A DNA stretch of 64,000 bases from Planobacterium oryzisoli (GCF_015354315.1 NZ_JADKYY010000007.1:62001-126000); one strand, 5' to 3'; positions 27,626 to 37,767 are shown, counted from the stretch's first letter. A program made the numbers and translations. Notes: generated by a model not told the origin, from the letters alone.

Positions 27626-28954
27626 ATGAGAGTTGTTGTACTGGGAGGAGGAGAAAGTGGTTTTGGTGCAGCCTACCTGGCTAAGACCAAAGGCATGGAA
27701 GTGTTCTTATCGGATAACGGTCCCATAAGGGAAAAGTACCGCGAGCTTCTTGAGAAGCACGAAATACCTTTTGAAGAGCAGGGGCATAGCGAAGAATTGG
27801 TTCTCAATGCAGACTGGGTGGTAAAGAGTCCTGGAATTCCAAAAAAGGCAGATATAGTCTATAAAATACAGCAAAAAGGAATCAGGCTCTCCTCAGAAAT
27901 TGAATTTGCGGCCGAGTTTACGCAAGCCAAAATAATTGCCATTACAGGAAGCAACGGTAAAACTACTACCACCTCTTTAATCTACCACCTCTTAAAGCAG
28001 GACGGACTCCACGTGGGTTTGGGTGGTAATATAGGAATGAGCTTTGCGCGGCAGGTTGCCGATTATGATTACCAGTACTACGTACTGGAAGTAAGTTCCT
28101 TTCAGTTGGACGATATACAGAACTTCCGGCCTTTTATCTCTCTGCTGCTGAATTTATCTAAAGACCATTTAGACCAGTACAATTACAACTACGAGGAGTA
28201 TGCTTTAGCTAAGTTCCGTATTACGGAAAACCAGGAAAACGACAATTTTTTCATCTACAACCGGGACGATGAGATGAGTATTAATCTTCTGGAAAAAATT
28301 GAGGTCGATGCCAAGACGCTTCCCTTTTCATTAAAAACAAAAGTAGCGGAAGGGGCCTATATGAGCGGAGAGGATATCTACATTAATTACAACGGAAAAT
28401 TCTCTATGCCGGTGGAGGAACTTTCCATTGTAGGTAACCACAATATCGCCAATTCCTTAGCCGCCTCGCTTGCAGGTAAAATCCTCAATATAAGTAACGA
28501 AAGCATCCGCACTTCCTTAATGACGTTTCAAGGCGTGGAACACCGCCTCGAGGAAGTGGCTACACTGAATGGAGTGAAGTATATAAACGACAGTAAAGCT
28601 ACTAATGTCAATGCTGCCTACTATGCATTAGAAAGTATGCGAAGCCCTACCGTATGGATCGTGGGAGGGGTAGATAAAGGAAACGACTACAGTGAAATCG
28701 AAGCATTGGTACGCAAAAAAGTAAAGGCTATAGTATGTTTGGGTCTGGACAACTCCAAAATAATAGACTTTTTTGCTAGTCAGAAAGAATTCATTTACGA
28801 TACTTCCTCCATGGAAGAAGCCGTTGCGATTGCCAAAGGTATTGCATCTGAGGGGGATACGGTCCTGCTTTCTCCTTGCTGCGCTAGTTTTGATCTGTTT
28901 GAGAACTACCAGGACCGTGGAAATAGATTTAAAGAGTTTGTTTTAAATAATTAA
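27626..28954 (+). CDS. murD: UDP-N-acetylmuramoylalanine--D-glutamate ligase MurD
   Basis: The 442-residue Mur ligase adds D-glutamate to UDP-MurNAc-L-alanine. The N-terminal UDP-binding segment is VVVLGGGESGFGAAYLA, the ATP loop is ITGSNGKTTTTSLIYHLL, and LNLSKDHLDQY and KYINDSKATNVNAA are MurD signatures. The C-terminal LLSPCCASFDLFENYQDRG is also diagnostic. Only one base separates it from mraY. Confidence 0.97.
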   Translation: MRVVVLGGGESGFGAAYLAKTKGMEVFLSDNGPIREKYRELLEKHEIPFEEQGHSEELVLNADWVVKSPGIPKKADIVYKIQQKGIRLSSEIEFAAEFTQAKIIAITGSNGKTTTTSLIYHLLKQDGLHVGLGGNIGMSFARQVADYDYQYYVLEVSSFQLDDIQNFRPFISLLLNLSKDHLDQYNYNYEEYALAKFRITENQENDNFFIYNRDDEMSINLLEKIEVDAKTLPFSLKTKVAEGAYMSGEDIYINYNGKFSMPVEELSIVGNHNIANSLAASLAGKILNISNESIRTSLMTFQGVEHRLEEVATLNGVKYINDSKATNVNAAYYALESMRSPTVWIVGGVDKGNDYSEIEALVRKKVKAIVCLGLDNSKIIDFFASQKEFIYDTSSMEEAVAIAKGIASEGDTVLLSPCCASFDLFENYQDRGNRFKEFVLNN

Positions 28955-28963
28955 TCCGAAAAA

Positions 28964-30202
28964 ATGGCAGGATTTAATCTTGAGAATCGTCTGGAGACAC
29001 TAAAGGGAGATAAAGTATTATGGATTGTTATAATACTTATCTCGGCATTCTCTGTGTTTCCGGTATATTCTGCAAGCTCTAATTTAGAATATATTGTAAA
29101 TACCGGTACCACAACCGGTCACGTAGTGAAGCATATGTTTTTCGTGGTGCTCGGGCTGGTCCTGATGCGCAGCATTGGATTTGTGCGGTACGAACATATT
29201 GGAAAATTAAGCACACTGCTGCTTATCTTATCTATGGTGCTGCTTATTTTAACAATGATGACAGGGCAAACCATCGACGGAGCGAGCGCCTCCCGATGGC
29301 TGAAAATACCAGGAACGTCCCTGTCATTCCAGCCTTCCTCTTTTGCCTACTTAATGCTGATCATCCACTTATGCCGGTATCTCACTAAGAAGATTAACCG
29401 CGATCGGTTACTGCTGGAAAATGTCGCATATATTTTCCTACCCATTGCCGCTGTTTTTGTACTGGTGGCGCGCGACAACGGATCCACGGCGCTTATGATT
29501 CTATTGGTCTCGCTCGCCGTACTGGTGATAGGTCAGCTAAATTGGAAGTATATAGCGGGATTTGTCAGCTCTGCGCTGATCATGGTAGTGTTGTTTGTAA
29601 CTATTGCCCTTACCACGGACTGGATGGGAGGCAGCAGGGTGCATACCTGGAAAAGCAGAATCGAGGTCTTTTTTAACGCTAAGGACGAAGCCTCGGGTCT
29701 ATCAAGTGAAGAGCTCAAGACCAAAAACTATCAGGTGATGCAGGCCAAAGCAGCCATCGTACACGGTGGGATTACAGGCATGGGCCCAGGTAAGAGCGCC
29801 CTTAAACAGATGCTTCCCCAAAGCGCCTCGGACTTTATATTTGCTATTATAATCGAAGAATACGGCTTCGTAGGAGCCTTTGCACTCATTACCCTGTATC
29901 TGATTATGATCATAAGGATTGTAATAATAGCCAGTAAAATGCCCGCTTTCTTTGGGTCCTTGCTGGTGATAGCCATCGGTTTGATGATTTTTGTGCAGAT
30001 TGCGGTCAATATTGCCGTAGCGGTTAATCTCATTCCTGTAACGGGGCAACCGCTTCCCCTCATCAGTTACGGTGGTACTTCCATGCTTGTTACCTACTTG
30101 CAGTTGGGAATTATTCTCAATGTAAGTTCCCGTATACAGCTCTATGATGAGGAGGGTATTGGAAAAAAACAGAGTATTGAACAGATAAATGATATAGCCT
30201 AA
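28964..30202 (+). CDS. ftsW: SEDS glycosyltransferase FtsW
   Basis: The 412-residue polytopic protein of the SEDS family has about ten membrane segments. Conserved features are GASASRWLKIPGTSLSFQPS (the loop carrying the R-W-L and Q-P-S residues), VARDNGSTALM, GGITGMGPGKSALK, IIIEEYGFVGA and PLISYGGTSML near the C-terminus. With FtsI it polymerises septal glycan from lipid II. Its position in the dcw cluster identifies it as FtsW rather than RodA. Confidence 0.95.
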   Translation: MAGFNLENRLETLKGDKVLWIVIILISAFSVFPVYSASSNLEYIVNTGTTTGHVVKHMFFVVLGLVLMRSIGFVRYEHIGKLSTLLLILSMVLLILTMMTGQTIDGASASRWLKIPGTSLSFQPSSFAYLMLIIHLCRYLTKKINRDRLLLENVAYIFLPIAAVFVLVARDNGSTALMILLVSLAVLVIGQLNWKYIAGFVSSALIMVVLFVTIALTTDWMGGSRVHTWKSRIEVFFNAKDEASGLSSEELKTKNYQVMQAKAAIVHGGITGMGPGKSALKQMLPQSASDFIFAIIIEEYGFVGAFALITLYLIMIIRIVIIASKMPAFFGSLLVIAIGLMIFVQIAVNIAVAVNLIPVTGQPLPLISYGGTSMLVTYLQLGIILNVSSRIQLYDEEGIGKKQSIEQINDIA

Positions 30203-30211
30203 GTGAAAAGA

Positions 30212-31318
30212 ATGAAAGTACTTTTAAGTGGTGGTGGAACCGGGGGGCATATCTTTCCGGCAGTAGCTATAGCCGATGAGCTAAAAGGCCGTTTCGCTGA
30301 TGCGGAGTTTCTTTTCATTGGGGCAAACGGAAAAATGGAAATGGAGAAAGTTCCTCAGGCCGGTTATTCTATTAAAGGTTTGGATATTCAGGGATTAGAC
30401 CGGTCCGCACTTTGGAAAAACATTCGTCTTCCTTTCAAAATTTTAAAAAGCATTAATGCCGCGCACAAAATAATAAAAGAATTTAATCCAGATTTTGTTG
30501 TGGGTACCGGCGGGTATGCCAGTGGGCCTGCACTTTATGCCGCATCCCGGGCACGGGTGCCGTACTTCATTCAGGAGCAGAATGCGTTTGCGGGCTTAAC
30601 CAACCGCCTACTATCCAAAGGAAGCCGACGTATTTATACCGCCTACCAGGACGTAAAGGGTTTTCCTGCGGAAAAGACGGTGTACTTGGGAAATCCCGTT
30701 CGATCCACTGTAGGACGCGGACTGGACGAACGAGATGAAGCGGTGCGGTCCTTTGGTTTGGATCCCGGTAAGCTCGTGGTATTGTCGGTAGGGGGTTCTC
30801 TGGGATCCCAGACACTAAATAACGCGTGGTTAAAGAATCTGGAGAACCTAAAGCGCTATGAGGCGCAACTCATTTGGCAGACCGGGAAAGCTTCCTACGG
30901 CCAAATACAATCTAAGAGAGAACAGTTTCCAAGTGAAGGAATTTTCCTGACGGATTTCCTTACCGATATGAATCAGGCCTACAGTGCCGCAGATATAATA
31001 GTATCGCGTGCCGGGGCCATTGCCATTTCAGAATTAGCACTGGTAGGAAAGGCGAGCATTTTGGTGCCGTACCCGCTGGCGGCGGAGAACCATCAGGAGG
31101 CCAATGCATTAAGCTTAGTCAGCAAGAATGCGGCAGTGATGGTCCGGGATAATGAAATGGACGAAAAGTTCTGGCTGCAACTGAGCGCTCTGATTCAAAG
31201 CCCCGAGCAGCGCACTGAGCTTTCGTCAAAACTCAAAATGCTGGCGCGTCCCACTGCAGTAAAGGATATTGTTGACGATATATTAGATAATTTGAACATC
31301 GGAAATGGAGACACTTAA
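30212..31318 (+). CDS. murG: UDP-GlcNAc:lipid I N-acetylglucosaminyltransferase MurG
   Basis: The ATG at 30212 (MKVLLSGGGTGGHIFPAVAI, 368 residues) is preferred; a GTG at 30203 directly after the ftsW stop would add three residues. The glycine-rich loop GGGTGGH, the second loop VVGTGGYASGP, IQEQNAFAGLTNR and the UDP-GlcNAc site ISRAG-like VSRAGAIAISE with LVPYPLAAENHQEANA are all present. It is a peripheral inner-membrane enzyme making lipid II. It overlaps murC by 14 bases. Confidence 0.97.
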   Translation: MKVLLSGGGTGGHIFPAVAIADELKGRFADAEFLFIGANGKMEMEKVPQAGYSIKGLDIQGLDRSALWKNIRLPFKILKSINAAHKIIKEFNPDFVVGTGGYASGPALYAASRARVPYFIQEQNAFAGLTNRLLSKGSRRIYTAYQDVKGFPAEKTVYLGNPVRSTVGRGLDERDEAVRSFGLDPGKLVVLSVGGSLGSQTLNNAWLKNLENLKRYEAQLIWQTGKASYGQIQSKREQFPSEGIFLTDFLTDMNQAYSAADIIVSRAGAIAISELALVGKASILVPYPLAAENHQEANALSLVSKNAAVMVRDNEMDEKFWLQLSALIQSPEQRTELSSKLKMLARPTAVKDIVDDILDNLNIGNGDT

Positions 31319-32675
31319 TACATATAAATCCTTTTATTTCGTAGGTATAGGCGGAATTGGAATGAGCGCTCTTGCCCGGTACTTTCATGCATCGGGAAGA
31401 GAGGTATTAGGGTACGACCGTACTTCAACCAAATTAACGCGTGCATTAGAACAGGAAGGTATTTCTCTGACCTATCAGGATGAACTAAGTGAAAAGATCC
31501 ATGCGCTAGCACCGGCTGATACCTTGGTAGTATATACCCCGGCTATTAAGAAACTGAAAATACTGGATTATTTTTCTGCCCAAGGTTTTACAGTGCTTAA
31601 GCGTGCCAAGGTACTAGGAATGATAACCCGGCAGTCGCAGTCCATCGCCGTGGCAGGAACCCATGGGAAAACCACCACATCAACGCTTCTGGGGCATCTG
31701 GCCACAGAGGTAGGACTTCCTATCTCGTGCTTTTTGGGTGGAATCTCTGAGAATTTTAAATCCAACTTTCACTTTACAGGAGACAAGTACTCTGTTGTTG
31801 AAGCGGACGAATACGACCGAAGTTTTTTGAATCTTTCGCCGGATTGGGCAATACTCACCTCCATAGATGCGGACCACCTGGATATCTATGGCGATGCAAA
31901 AACCATTGAAGAAGGTTTCTATGAATTTTCTTCGTTGGTTTCTAATCCTCGGCAGCTATTCGTAAGAAAAGGTATCCCCATGAAGCGGGACGTGGTGTAC
32001 TATGCGGTAAATGAGCAGGCAGAAGTGTACTCGGACAACCTTTCCATTAATGAAGGCTGGATGAGCTTTTCGCTTCATTCTCCTTGGGGCAATGGAGCGT
32101 TTCGCTGGAGAATTCCAGGAACGCATAATGTAGAAAATGCGACAGCTGCTTTAGGCCTTCTTTTAAGCTTGGGTGCACCGATGGAAAAGCTTCAAAAAGC
32201 GTTGGAAAATTTCAAAGGAATTCGTCGGCGCTATACAATGCATTCGTTTTCGAACGGCAAAATCCTGGTGGATGATTATGCACATCATCCCACGGAATTA
32301 AATGCAGTAATAGGCTCGATAAAGACGTTTTATCCAGGAAAAAAACTCCTGGTAGTATTTCAGCCACATCTCTACTCACGTACCCGTGACTTTGCGAGAG
32401 ATTTTGCTAAAAGCCTGGGCCAGGCCGACCAGTTGCTTTTGCTCGATATCTACCCGGCACGGGAAATACAAGAGGACTATCCAGGGATTACCGGAGAGTG
32501 GTTGCTTGAGAAAGTGGAACTAGAAAATAAACATACAACGAAATTAGAACACGCACTAGAATCTATTAAGAACTACGGATTCGATATCCTTCTCCTGGCA
32601 GGAGCAGGGGATATTGACACCCTCTACGATCCGGTGTATCAGTGGCTAGACCAAGAAAACAGAAGTACAGAATGA
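31305..32675 (+). CDS. murC: UDP-N-acetylmuramate--L-alanine ligase MurC
   Basis: The 456-residue Mur ligase adds L-alanine to UDP-MurNAc, the first peptide step. The N-terminal FVGIGGIGMSALARYFH, ATP loop VAGTHGKTTTSTLL, EADEYDRSFLNLSP, SIDADHLDIYGD and VDDYAHHPTELNAVI are diagnostic of MurC. It overlaps murG by 14 bases at its start and ftsQ by the ATGA tetranucleotide at its end, so translation is probably coupled on both sides. Confidence 0.97.
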   Translation: METLNTYKSFYFVGIGGIGMSALARYFHASGREVLGYDRTSTKLTRALEQEGISLTYQDELSEKIHALAPADTLVVYTPAIKKLKILDYFSAQGFTVLKRAKVLGMITRQSQSIAVAGTHGKTTTSTLLGHLATEVGLPISCFLGGISENFKSNFHFTGDKYSVVEADEYDRSFLNLSPDWAILTSIDADHLDIYGDAKTIEEGFYEFSSLVSNPRQLFVRKGIPMKRDVVYYAVNEQAEVYSDNLSINEGWMSFSLHSPWGNGAFRWRIPGTHNVENATAALGLLLSLGAPMEKLQKALENFKGIRRRYTMHSFSNGKILVDDYAHHPTELNAVIGSIKTFYPGKKLLVVFQPHLYSRTRDFARDFAKSLGQADQLLLLDIYPAREIQEDYPGITGEWLLEKVELENKHTTKLEHALESIKNYGFDILLLAGAGDIDTLYDPVYQWLDQENRSTE

Positions 32676-33505
32676 AAAATAAGTGGCGTTTTCTTAAAAT
32701 TATAGTTACAGTAATCCTCTTTGGATTTTTACTGAGTTTCTCCCTAAAGAGATTCAGTGAAAAGCCGGTGCGCAAAGTAAGCGTCAAACTGCTGGAAAGA
32801 CCGGGAGAGAATAAGGTATACTTTATTGATGAGAAGAATGTAGTAAACTACATAAGGTCTGCCACGCCAACCGGTAAAATTGGAGATGTAGATATTCCTG
32901 CATTAGAAAAGAAGGTTCGCTCATTTCCTAGTGTGGACAGTGGTAATGTGTATCTGAATCTCAATGGGGACCTCAATGTAGATATAAAACAGAAGATTCC
33001 CGTATTTAGACTCAGGAAGAAAAACTCCGATTTCTACGTGGACGCTAAAGGAAATGAGTTCCCACTCTCTAAGACCTACTCCCATCCATGCATGTTGGTA
33101 ACCGGTGATGTGGAGCGCAAGGAATATGTGGACCTTGCCCGTTTGGTACAGAAGATCAATGAAGATCGATTTTCAAGAACTTATTTTATTGGAATTTCCA
33201 AAGAAGAAGGCAGCTACCATCTTTTGACCAGTGAGGGACATTATAAAGTAGAGATTGGAAATTTAAAAAATATCGATTTTAAGGTGAAAGGCTTTAAAAC
33301 GTTTGTGGAGAAATACCTGGTGTATCAGAATCCGCTGAAGTATAAGAAAATATCTGTGCGTTACGACAATCAGATAGTTACTACGTTGAACCCCGCATTC
33401 AAGGAGAGCGACAGGATAATTAAAGAACAGGAACAGGATCTTTCCAATGCTCCGGAACTGGAGCGTTTACGAGCGCTGGAGCGTGCGGCAATTCGAAACA
33501 GGTAA
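32672..33505 (+). CDS. ftsQ: Cell division protein FtsQ
   Basis: The ATG at 32672 overlaps the murC stop (ATGA) and gives MKNKWRFLKIIVTVILFGFL (277 residues); the frame upstream reaches only a GTG inside murC. A short basic tail, one transmembrane helix (about residues 7-26), a POTRA-like segment (VYFIDEKNVVNYI to KIPVFRLRKKN) and a beta domain with YVDAKGNEFPLSK follow the FtsQ plan. Sequence identity to other phyla is low, but order and architecture support the call. It should link early divisome parts to FtsL and its partners. Confidence 0.9.
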   Translation: MKNKWRFLKIIVTVILFGFLLSFSLKRFSEKPVRKVSVKLLERPGENKVYFIDEKNVVNYIRSATPTGKIGDVDIPALEKKVRSFPSVDSGNVYLNLNGDLNVDIKQKIPVFRLRKKNSDFYVDAKGNEFPLSKTYSHPCMLVTGDVERKEYVDLARLVQKINEDRFSRTYFIGISKEEGSYHLLTSEGHYKVEIGNLKNIDFKVKGFKTFVEKYLVYQNPLKYKKISVRYDNQIVTTLNPAFKESDRIIKEQEQDLSNAPELERLRALERAAIRNR

Positions 33506-33537
33506 AATAAATGAGAACAAATCAAATCGAAAATACA

Positions 33538-34914
33538 ATGGAAAATCAAGAGTATTCAGTAGGTCTGGATATAGGCACAACCAAGATTGTTGCCATCGTA
33601 GGCCGCCGTACTGCGCACGGTAAAATTGAAGTACTGGGAGTAGGTAAGTCCAAGAGTTTAGGTGTGCACAAGGGCATAGTAAACAACATTTCCCAAACCA
33701 TTACATCAATTAAGACCGCCGTGAGCGAAGCGGAACGCAGCGCAGGAGTTAAAATTCAAAAGGTTACGGTTGGAATAGCGGGCAAACATATTCGGTCGCT
33801 TCAGCATTCCGATTATATTATGAGAGAAAACCCAGACCAGTATATAACCGAGTCCGACATTGAAATGCTAAAGGAGCAGGTTAAAAAGCTGGTTATGCTT
33901 CCTGGGGAAGAGATAATTCATGTGCTTCCTCAAGAATATAAAGTGGATTCACAGGGCGAAATTCAGGAACCTGTAGGGATGCACGGGAAACGCCTGGAGG
34001 CCAATTTCCACGTAGTGGTAGGTCAGATGGGCAGTATCCGAAACATCGCACGGTGCGTGCGGGAGGCCGGACTGGAAATGGAAGCCCTTACACTCGAGCC
34101 ACTGGCATCCTCTGAGGCAGTACTGACCACAGAAGAGAAGGAAGCAGGGGTAGCGATTGTAGATATAGGCGGGGGAACTACAGACATCGCCATATTCAAA
34201 GACAATATAATACGCCATACCTGCGTAATTCCTTATGGAGGGGGAATCATTACCGAGGATATCAAAGAGGGGTGCTCCATCATTGAGAAACACGCCGAGC
34301 AACTGAAGATGAAATTCGGATCCGCGGTTCCGGAACTGGAGCGCGATACGACCTTTGTCACCATACCGGGACTCCACGGAAGACCCGATAAGGAAATCTC
34401 TTTAAAAACCCTTGCAAAGATCATTAATGCAAGAGTGGAGGAAATTCTCGATATGGTCAATACAGAACTTAAAGCTTATGGCGCATTTGAACAGAAGAAA
34501 AAACTTATTGCAGGCATTGTACTGACAGGTGGAGGTTCCAATCTTAAGAATATGAGGCATTTAACCAATTTCAGTACCGGTTTTGACTCCAGGCTGGGAT
34601 TTGCCAACGAATATATATCCAACGATAAAAATCAGCTTTTAAAGGGTCCTGAATATGCCACTTCGATTGGCCTTCTCATGGAAAGCTTAAAAATACGCGA
34701 TAAAAAGGGAAGCGTGCAGGACGAGCATCGTGCTACCCAAGGGATTCAGTCCTCGCACCCATCGGAGCCCGTTAGTCAAGATGGGGCCGAAGCAACGGAT
34801 CTTCCAGCTATGGAGACTCAAGAACTGCAGGTAGAACAGCAAAAGGCAGGCAAGCTGACGATAGGGCAGAAGATCATGGAAAGTGTAAAGAAATTTTTTG
34901 AAGAAGTTGAATAA
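33538..34914 (+). CDS. ftsA: Cell division protein FtsA
   Basis: I prefer the ATG at 33538 (MENQEYSVGLDIGTTKIVAI, 458 residues); an in-frame ATG at 33511 would add nine residues. This actin-fold protein has phosphate-1 loop GLDIGTTK, phosphate-2 AIVDIGGGTTDIAIF, adenosine motif VLTGGGSNLKNM and the 1C domain inserted in between. The last residues, IGQKIMESVKKFFEEVE, form an amphipathic helix that would tether FtsZ to the membrane. A linker of about 60 residues, rich in Gln, Glu and Ser, precedes it. It is 14 bases upstream of ftsZ. Confidence 0.96.
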   Translation: MENQEYSVGLDIGTTKIVAIVGRRTAHGKIEVLGVGKSKSLGVHKGIVNNISQTITSIKTAVSEAERSAGVKIQKVTVGIAGKHIRSLQHSDYIMRENPDQYITESDIEMLKEQVKKLVMLPGEEIIHVLPQEYKVDSQGEIQEPVGMHGKRLEANFHVVVGQMGSIRNIARCVREAGLEMEALTLEPLASSEAVLTTEEKEAGVAIVDIGGGTTDIAIFKDNIIRHTCVIPYGGGIITEDIKEGCSIIEKHAEQLKMKFGSAVPELERDTTFVTIPGLHGRPDKEISLKTLAKIINARVEEILDMVNTELKAYGAFEQKKKLIAGIVLTGGGSNLKNMRHLTNFSTGFDSRLGFANEYISNDKNQLLKGPEYATSIGLLMESLKIRDKKGSVQDEHRATQGIQSSHPSEPVSQDGAEATDLPAMETQELQVEQQKAGKLTIGQKIMESVKKFFEEVE

Positions 34915-34928
34915 TAAAAAATAGAAAT

Positions 34929-36698
34929 ATGGAAAGTTTTGCAACACAAGGATTCTCATTTGATTTGCCAAAGGGAAATTCTTCAATAATAAAAGTAATA
35001 GGCGTTGGAGGTGGTGGAAACAACGCGCTAAAGCACATGTACGAGACCGGGATCCACGGAGTGGATTTCGTGGTTTGCAATACCGATGCGCAAACTCTAG
35101 ATAATAACCCCGTAGCCAATAAAGTACAGCTTGGGGCTTCCACGACCGAAGGACTGGGCGCTGGTGCCGATCCGGACGTAGGCGAGAAGGCAGCTATTGA
35201 AAGCATGGACGAGATTAAGGCTGCCCTGGGTCAGAATACCAAAATGGTTTTTATAACCGCGGGTATGGGGGGCGGTACCGGAACGGGCGCCGCACCGGTT
35301 ATTGCCAAGGTGGCCAAAGAGATGGGAATCCTAACCATAGGAATTGTCACCGTGCCATTCAGTTTCGAAGGCAAGCGAAGGCTGGAACAGGCAGAAATAG
35401 GCCTGGATAAATTACGAAGCAATGTAGATTCTCTCATTGTAATTAACAACGACAAACTGCGTCAACAGTTTGGGGATTTAGGATTTAAGCAGGGATTTGC
35501 AAAAGCGGACGAAGTGCTCACCAACGCAGCCAAAGGTATGGCGGAGGTAATCACAGGATATTTCGACGTAAATATTGACTTCCGTGATGCTAAGAGCGTA
35601 CTGCAAAACTCCGGTACTGCACTTATGTCTACGGGCCGCGCACAGGGAGAGAATAAAGCGGAGGAGGCAGTGAAGAAAGCACTGGACTCCCCACTGTTAA
35701 ACGACAACAAGATCACTGGGGCGAAAAATGTGCTTCTTCTCATCCGAAGCGGAAACGAAGAAGTTACGATGGACGAAATAGGAGTGATTATGGACCATAT
35801 CCAAAAAGAAGCAGGACATACTGCAGACATTATTTTTGGAGTGGGGACGGACGAAGAATTAGGAGATGCCGTTAGCGTACTGGTTATAGCAACAGGTTTT
35901 GCTAAGGACAACCGCAAATACGATGGCCCTACCGAAAAAATTCGGTTTTCTCTGGAGGATTCCAGTGCGCAGCGCCGCGAATCCCCATTTAAAACGAAGG
36001 CAGAAGTGTTAGGAAAAGCAGAACCTTCCCAGCAGAATGTCTTCCGTTTGGACGACGAAGAAGACAGAGGCTTTAGCCCGCTGGATGGTAACAGTCCTGC
36101 CATGAGTATCACTGCAAATCCGATGATGGTTCTTGAAGACCCCCAGACAGAAACCCCAACGCAAACCGAGTCCCTAGAACTGGATTTGTTTAGCTTTGAG
36201 GAATCTGAGGGTGACCTTCAGGCCGAGTCTTTCACGTTTGAAACCGAAGAAAAGCAGCATACAACGGCGCAGGACACCGGTGCGCAGGAGACTCCAGTAG
36301 AATTTGCTTTTAAAATAGCGGAGCAGCCGCTTGAGGATGCGCAGGAATCCATGGAAGCCGCTGCTAAGGACATTACAAAGCCTCAAGAGCAGATTACAAC
36401 AAGTGCCGATCTTTCATCACAGGTTGAAGAAAAAGTAGAGGAGCAGCAGTTTACCTTTATAGAGAAGCCAGTGGATCAGGATAAAGTTCGTGAAAGAAGA
36501 AATAAGCTGAAGGAGTTTAACTCGCGCTATCAGGTAGTGGATGAAAAAAATGAATTTGAGACTATTCCGGCCTTTAGAAGAAAAAACATCTCCCTGGGTG
36601 ATCAGCACCATTCGACCTCCACTATCGGTTCATTCCTCACGGAAGACCAAGAGCCCCGTGTACGGGAGAATCAGTATCTAAATAAAGACGTGGATTAA
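34929..36698 (+). CDS. ftsZ: Cell division protein FtsZ
   Basis: The 589-residue tubulin homologue has the core in residues about 20-325: [15 protein letters not shown], the GTP signature [15 protein letters not shown] (114-120 is GGGTGTG), the T7 catalytic loop [13 protein letters not shown]-like segment [12 protein letters not shown], and GADEE-like [19 protein letters not shown]. The C-terminal half is a long acidic, Gln/Glu/Thr-rich disordered linker of about 220 residues. Near the end is [11 protein letters not shown], resembling the FtsA-binding tail peptide, followed by a further 35 residues ending NQYLNKDVD. This extended tail is a Bacteroidetes feature. It forms the Z-ring scaffold. 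Confidence 0.98.
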   Translation: MESFATQGFSFDLPKGNSSIIKVIGVGGGGNNALKHMYETGIHGVDFVVCNTDAQTLDNNPVANKVQLGASTTEGLGAGADPDVGEKAAIESMDEIKAALGQNTKMVFITAGMGGGTGTGAAPVIAKVAKEMGILTIGIVTVPFSFEGKRRLEQAEIGLDKLRSNVDSLIVINNDKLRQQFGDLGFKQGFAKADEVLTNAAKGMAEVITGYFDVNIDFRDAKSVLQNSGTALMSTGRAQGENKAEEAVKKALDSPLLNDNKITGAKNVLLLIRSGNEEVTMDEIGVIMDHIQKEAGHTADIIFGVGTDEELGDAVSVLVIATGFAKDNRKYDGPTEKIRFSLEDSSAQRRESPFKTKAEVLGKAEPSQQNVFRLDDEEDRGFSPLDGNSPAMSITANPMMVLEDPQTETPTQTESLELDLFSFEESEGDLQAESFTFETEEKQHTTAQDTGAQETPVEFAFKIAEQPLEDAQESMEAAAKDITKPQEQITTSADLSSQVEEKVEEQQFTFIEKPVDQDKVRERRNKLKEFNSRYQVVDEKNEFETIPAFRRKNISLGDQHHSTSTIGSFLTEDQEPRVRENQYLNKDVD

Positions 36699-36713
36699 TA
36701 CCTATTTCGTGTT

Positions 36714-37160
36714 ATGAGCTTAGAAATTACGATCACAGAAGCCATCAAGGCTGCTATGCGTTCCAAGGACAAAGTAGCACTGGATGCCCTGCGGGCAGTA
36801 AAAAGCCAGCTTCAACTTCTTAAAACAGAGAACAGGGATCAGGAGATTACTTCCGAGCAGGAAATCAGCATACTACAGAGACTGATAAAACAAAGAAAAG
36901 ATTCCATTACGCAGTTTTCTGCGCAAGGAAGGGAAGATTTATCTGAAGTAGAGCGTGCACAGATGGAGGTAATTGAACGGTTTCTTCCTGCGCAGCTTAC
37001 CGAGGAGGAATTGGAAGTTCAGGTCCGCATGCTGATCGAACAGACCGGCGCCTCAAGCATTAAGGATCTGGGGAAGGTAATGCCGTTGGCAACTAAAACC
37101 CTGGCCGGAAAATCCGACGGAAAGAGTATCTCGGAGATGGTCAAAAAACTATTGTCCTAA
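36714..37160 (+). CDS. GatB/YqeY domain-containing protein
   Basis: This 148-residue helical protein matches the YqeY family: LEITITEAIKAAMRSKDKVA, LDALRAVKSQLQLL, EISILQRLIKQRKDSI and the C-terminal GKVMPLATKTLAGKSDGKSI. The family resembles the tail domain of amidotransferase GatB and probably binds tRNA or a partner protein, but its role is not settled. It lies 15 bases after ftsZ and immediately before a strong terminator, so it is the last gene of the dcw transcript. Confidence 0.9.
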   Translation: MSLEITITEAIKAAMRSKDKVALDALRAVKSQLQLLKTENRDQEITSEQEISILQRLIKQRKDSITQFSAQGREDLSEVERAQMEVIERFLPAQLTEEELEVQVRMLIEQTGASSIKDLGKVMPLATKTLAGKSDGKSISEMVKKLLS

Positions 37161-37209
37161 AATGGACGTTTAGGCAGGATATTCAACCTTTGCATATCGA
37201 TTTGATTGT

Positions 37210-37238
37210 AGCCCGGAGCGTACGTCTCCGGGCTTTTT
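37210..37238 (+). terminator. Intrinsic terminator closing the dcw cluster
   Basis: A perfect 9-bp GC-rich stem (AGCCCGGAG / CTCCGGGCT, loop CGTACGT) is followed by a run of T. It lies 49 bases after the yqeY stop. Confidence 0.88.
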
Positions 37239-37314
37239 ATGTCAATTTGGCTTATACGTAGGTATGGAACAGTTTTGCTTTTAGTACTTTAAGAAAGGAT
37301 CGGATTTTTATCTG

Positions 37315-37322
37315 TAACTTTG
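37315..37322 (+). promoter_or_regulatory. Candidate -7 element for the bacilliredoxin gene
   Basis: TAACTTTG fits TAnnTTTG exactly and ends 34 bases before the ATG at 37357, after the dcw terminator. No TTG is present at the usual -33 spacing. Confidence 0.5.
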
Positions 37323-37356
37323 CAAAAGGATTATTTATAACTAAAAATTTATTGAT

Positions 37357-37767
37357 ATGTATCCAGAAGAATTGGTATTGCCTATGAAGGCAGAACTTAC
37401 AAATAACGGGTTTGAGGACCTGACTACTGCAGAGCAGGTAAATGAGGCGCTTAAAAAGCAGGGAACCACTCTGGTGATGGTAAACTCTGTTTGTGGGTGC
37501 GCGGCAGGTGCTGCAAGACCCGGAGTAGTGCACTCCCTGACAGGGAGCAAGAAGCCGGACCAGTTAGTTACCGTGTTTGCAGGATTTGATACTGAAGCCG
37601 TGGCGGAGGCCAGAAAGCATTTCGCGCCGTTTCCACCGAGTTCTCCAAGCGTAGCCCTTTTCAAAGACGGCGAGCTTGTACACATGTTGGAGAGACACCA
37701 CATTGAGGGTAATCCTGCAGGAGCTATTGCGGCTAATTTGCAGGCAGCCTATGAGGAATACTGCTAA
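37357..37767 (+). CDS. Bacilliredoxin, BrxA/BrxB (YphP/YqiW) family
   Basis: The 136-residue thioredoxin-fold protein carries the family CGC motif at residues 46-48 (MVNSVCGCAAGAARPG) and ends with a cysteine (EEYC). The N-terminus MYPEELVLPMKAELTNNGFE and the HMLERHHIEGNPA region are highly typical. Bacilliredoxins remove bacillithiol from S-bacillithiolated proteins after oxidative stress; many Bacteroidetes also make bacillithiol, so this role is plausible but not shown by this window. It has its own promoter and terminator, so it is monocistronic. Confidence 0.93.
   Translation: MYPEELVLPMKAELTNNGFEDLTTAEQVNEALKKQGTTLVMVNSVCGCAAGAARPGVVHSLTGSKKPDQLVTVFAGFDTEAVAEARKHFAPFPPSSPSVALFKDGELVHMLERHHIEGNPAGAIAANLQAAYEEYC

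Noticed and set aside
35462-36112. A 216-codon open frame antisense to ftsZ
   Set aside because: It lies wholly inside ftsZ on the other strand, has serine/proline-rich composition typical of shadow frames, and no promoter or start context.
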